Positions 14,648 through 15,997 of a stretch of 15,997 nucleotides of DNA are shown here, one piece after another. Origin of the DNA: CAYWTX01 sp964461295 (lineage in GTDB: Bacteria; Planctomycetota; Phycisphaerae; SM23-33); contig CAYWTX010000028.1 of the NCBI GenBank assembly GCA_964461295.1, positions 1 through 15,997 on the forward strand. The letters are read 5' to 3'. The notes under the pieces were generated by a model, which saw only the letters and a list, made by a program, of their open reading frames with translations, ran no database searches and was not told the origin of the DNA. Position 1 is the stretch's first letter; each line of letters starts with the position of its first letter. The position numbers were made by a program, and so were the translations under genes.

Positions 14648-14742
14648 GTCATTGGCGTGAACGTGTCCAGTGCGCAGTGTCGTACGCGGCTGCGTAGAAT
14701 GGGCCTGGCTGGGCCTGTGCTTGGCCGCAATCGGAGGTTACA
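14648..14742 (+). other. Gap upstream of the small heat-shock operon
   Basis: These 95 bases contain TAGAAT (14695-14700), a fair -10-like hexamer without a good -35 at 16-18 bases, and weak GC-rich stem possibilities (CGCAG with CTGCG; GGCC with GGCC). I see no CIRCE element and no clear terminator for the YfhO-like gene. Confidence 0.3.
14733..14737 (+). promoter_or_regulatory. Strong Shine-Dalgarno GGAGG for the leader ORF
   Basis: GGAGG sits five bases before the ATG at 14743. It is a better site than that of the small heat-shock gene itself, which has only AAGGGG at 14785-14790. Confidence 0.6.
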
Positions 14743-14802
14743 ATGAAGGCAAGCGTTGAGGTCGGTATCGGGTCCACTTCGGTCAAGGGGCCACGGACAT
14801 GA
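14743..14802 (+). CDS. Short leader ORF (19 residues) overlapping the small heat-shock gene
   Basis: The peptide is MKASVEVGIGSTSVKGPRT. It has an ideal GGAGG five bases upstream, and its stop overlaps the next start as ATGA (14799-14802), the usual arrangement for translational coupling. It has no known motif and no run of one amino acid, so it is not an obvious attenuator peptide. It may serve to deliver ribosomes to the heat-shock gene. Its length makes it uncertain as a real product; the evidence is the RBS and overlap. Confidence 0.5.
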   Translation: MKASVEVGIGSTSVKGPRT

Positions 14803-15278
14803 GTACGACAATCGATGTGGCGAGGTCCATGCGGGTCGGTCGATCGCCTGCGCGTTTCCGGTGCAGCCCCGGCATCAGGGCCGGGCACGAGGATCTCTCT
14901 TCCTCCATCTCCAGCCAGATGGGCAAGTGGGTCGACCATGTGCTGGGCCAGAGCTACCAGCAGTACTGTCCCGGCGAGACGTGGAAGCCGGCGGTGAACA
15001 TCTACGAGGACGACCGCCAGTACGTGATTGTGGCGGACCTGGCGGGGATGAAGGCGGCGGAGGTGGACCTGCGTGCCGAGTCGGGCAAGCTGGTGATCTC
15101 GGGGGAACGTGCGGTGCCGCACTTCGACAGCAAGGGCGACGTCCGCTTGCACACGATGGAGATCGATCACGGGCGATTCTGCCGGGCGGTGAACCTTCCC
15201 GAGGACGCCGACATCGAGGCCATCGAGGCCCTGTATCGCAACGGCTACCTGTGGATCCAGATTCCCAAGGTCTCCTGA
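14799..15278 (+). CDS. Small heat-shock protein (Hsp20 / alpha-crystallin family)
   Basis: This is a 159-residue ATP-independent holdase that binds unfolding proteins in the cytoplasm. A variable 60-residue N-terminus (Arg/Ser rich, then MGKWVDHVLGQSYQQY) precedes the alpha-crystallin domain from WKPAVNIYEDDRQYVIVADLAGM (about 62-84). VDLRAESGKLVISGERAV follows, then DHGRFCRAVNLPEDADIEAIEALYRNGYLWIQIPK, including the conserved F-R-x-x-x-L-P pattern and the A-x-x-x-x-G-x-L strand. The family C-terminal I-x-I appears as IQI right at the end, with almost no tail. ATG 14799 is chosen for the overlap with the leader ORF and AAGGGG upstream; ATG 14919 is an internal alternative. It is followed 20 bases later by lon, a sensible holdase-protease pairing. 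Confidence 0.94.
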   Translation: MSTTIDVARSMRVGRSPARFRCSPGIRAGHEDLSSSISSQMGKWVDHVLGQSYQQYCPGETWKPAVNIYEDDRQYVIVADLAGMKAAEVDLRAESGKLVISGERAVPHFDSKGDVRLHTMEIDHGRFCRAVNLPEDADIEAIEALYRNGYLWIQIPKVS

Positions 15279-15298
15279 GCTGCCAGAGGGATAGCGGC

Positions 15299-15997
15299 AT
15301 GCCCAAGATCATCGGCGAGGAAGAACCGGAGATTATCATTCGTCCCTCGGAAGGCGAGCAGCCCGCGCCGGAAGCGGCGGAGGCGATCGTGCCCGAGGAT
15401 GCGGCCGTGCTGGTCGTGCGCAACCTCGTGCTCTTTCCGGGGACGATCATGCCGATCGCGATCGGGCGGGAGAAGTCGCGACGTCTGCTGCAAGGGGCGC
15501 TGCCCAAGCAGAAGGTGCTGGTGATCGTCTGCCAGCGCAACGGCGCGGTCGACGAGCCCGCGACCGACGACCTTTACACCGTCGGCACGGCCGCGATGGT
15601 CCTCAAGCTGCTGCAGATGGAGGAAGGCAACCAGAGCGTGATCGTTCACGGGCTGAAGCGAGTGAGGATCAAGGAGTGGCTGGCGACGGAGCCGTACTTC
15701 CGGGCCAAGGTGGAGGCGATGCCGGACCGCCTGCAGACGTCGACGGAGACCGAGGCGCTGGTGGTGAACGCCCGCAACGCGGCGCGGAGGATCATCCAGC
15801 TTTCGCCCAACGTGCCCGAAGAGGCGGTCGTGGTCCTGAACAACATCGACGAGCCGGGCGCGCTGGCGGACTTCCTGGCCACCAACGTGCAGATGGACGC
15901 GCCGGTCAAGCAGGAGCTGCTGGAGGAGTTGGACGTGAACCGGCGCCTGCAGCGGGTGGGCATCGAGTTGCAGCACCAGCTGGAGGTGCTGGAGTTG
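15299..15997 (+). CDS. lon: Lon protease, N-terminal part (3' end outside window)
   Basis: Lon is an ATP-dependent cytoplasmic protease that removes misfolded and regulatory proteins. The 233 residues visible run from ATG 15299 (AGAGGG at 15284-15289 upstream) to the window edge. They cover the N-terminal substrate-binding domain: VLVVRNLVLFPGTIMPIAIGREKS (37-60) is the usual LPLRNxVLFPG entry. VGTAAMVLKLLQMEEGNQSVIVHGLKRVRI follows, and the visible part ends in the start of the long coiled helix (LQRVGIELQHQLEVLEL). The AAA+ and Ser/Lys protease domains would lie beyond the window. The first 35 residues are an acidic Glu/Pro-rich extension longer than in E. coli Lon. It lies 20 bases after the small heat-shock gene and is probably co-transcribed. 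Confidence 0.95.
   Translation, partial: MPKIIGEEEPEIIIRPSEGEQPAPEAAEAIVPEDAAVLVVRNLVLFPGTIMPIAIGREKSRRLLQGALPKQKVLVIVCQRNGAVDEPATDDLYTVGTAAMVLKLLQMEEGNQSVIVHGLKRVRIKEWLATEPYFRAKVEAMPDRLQTSTETEALVVNARNAARRIIQLSPNVPEEAVVVLNNIDEPGALADFLATNVQMDAPVKQELLEELDVNRRLQRVGIELQHQLEVLEL

Noticed and set aside
14672..14700. Sigma70 promoter for the heat-shock operon using TAGAAT
   Set aside because: No acceptable -35 at 16-18 bases and no heat-shock sigma or CIRCE-like sequence; left as a weak possibility only.

Overview
The window is high-GC bacterial DNA (sampled 60-base lines of most genes are near 70% GC). It looks like a planctomycete or a close relative in the Planctomycetes-Verrucomicrobia group. 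The main reason is a bacterial microcompartment (BMC) locus with the gene content known as the PVM type: acetate kinase, one BMC-H and three BMC-P shell proteins, a PduP-like aldehyde dehydrogenase, an RpiB-fold protein and a class II (fuculose-phosphate-type) aldolase. The lipoprotein with a DUF4091/GH123-like body and a CBM9-like tail, and the YfhO-like membrane protein, also suit a polysaccharide-degrading planctomycete. The species cannot be named from the sequence.

Layout. Bases 1-7843 (+) are one co-directional run: acetate kinase (5' cut off by the window edge), a small membrane protein of atypical composition, BMC-H, BMC-P1, aldehyde dehydrogenase, BMC-P2, RpiB-like protein, BMC-P3, class II aldolase, and a class I aldolase-like barrel protein. 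Bases 7865-10756 (-) carry one large secreted lipoprotein, convergent with the BMC run. From 10825 (+) come a DUF58/vWA protein and a YfhO-like polytopic membrane protein. After these come a 19-residue leader ORF coupled to a small heat-shock protein, and the start of Lon protease, which runs off the window.

How the BMC genes fit together (pathway knowledge plus inference). L-fucose or L-rhamnose is converted outside the shell to the 1-phosphate ketose. The class II aldolase splits that to DHAP and L-lactaldehyde inside the shell. The aldehyde dehydrogenase converts lactaldehyde to an acyl-CoA, a phosphotransacylase (PduL, presumably upstream) makes the acyl-phosphate, and acetate kinase recovers ATP. 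The aldehyde dehydrogenase and the RpiB-like protein have N-terminal amphipathic helices, and the aldolase has a C-terminal one, as expected of encapsulation peptides. BMC-H tiles the facets and the three BMC-P paralogues cap the vertices.

Points that stand out: an RpiB-fold cargo protein that has lost the catalytic Cys/GTGxG signature; a low-GC three-helix membrane protein translationally coupled to acetate kinase inside the BMC operon; long imperfect inverted repeats built of short tandem units in four of the five long gaps of the operon, one of which seems to have landed between a ribosome-binding site and its start codon; an inverted pair of a 33-base repeat lying inside the YfhO-like coding sequence; and a leader ORF overlapping the small heat-shock gene.
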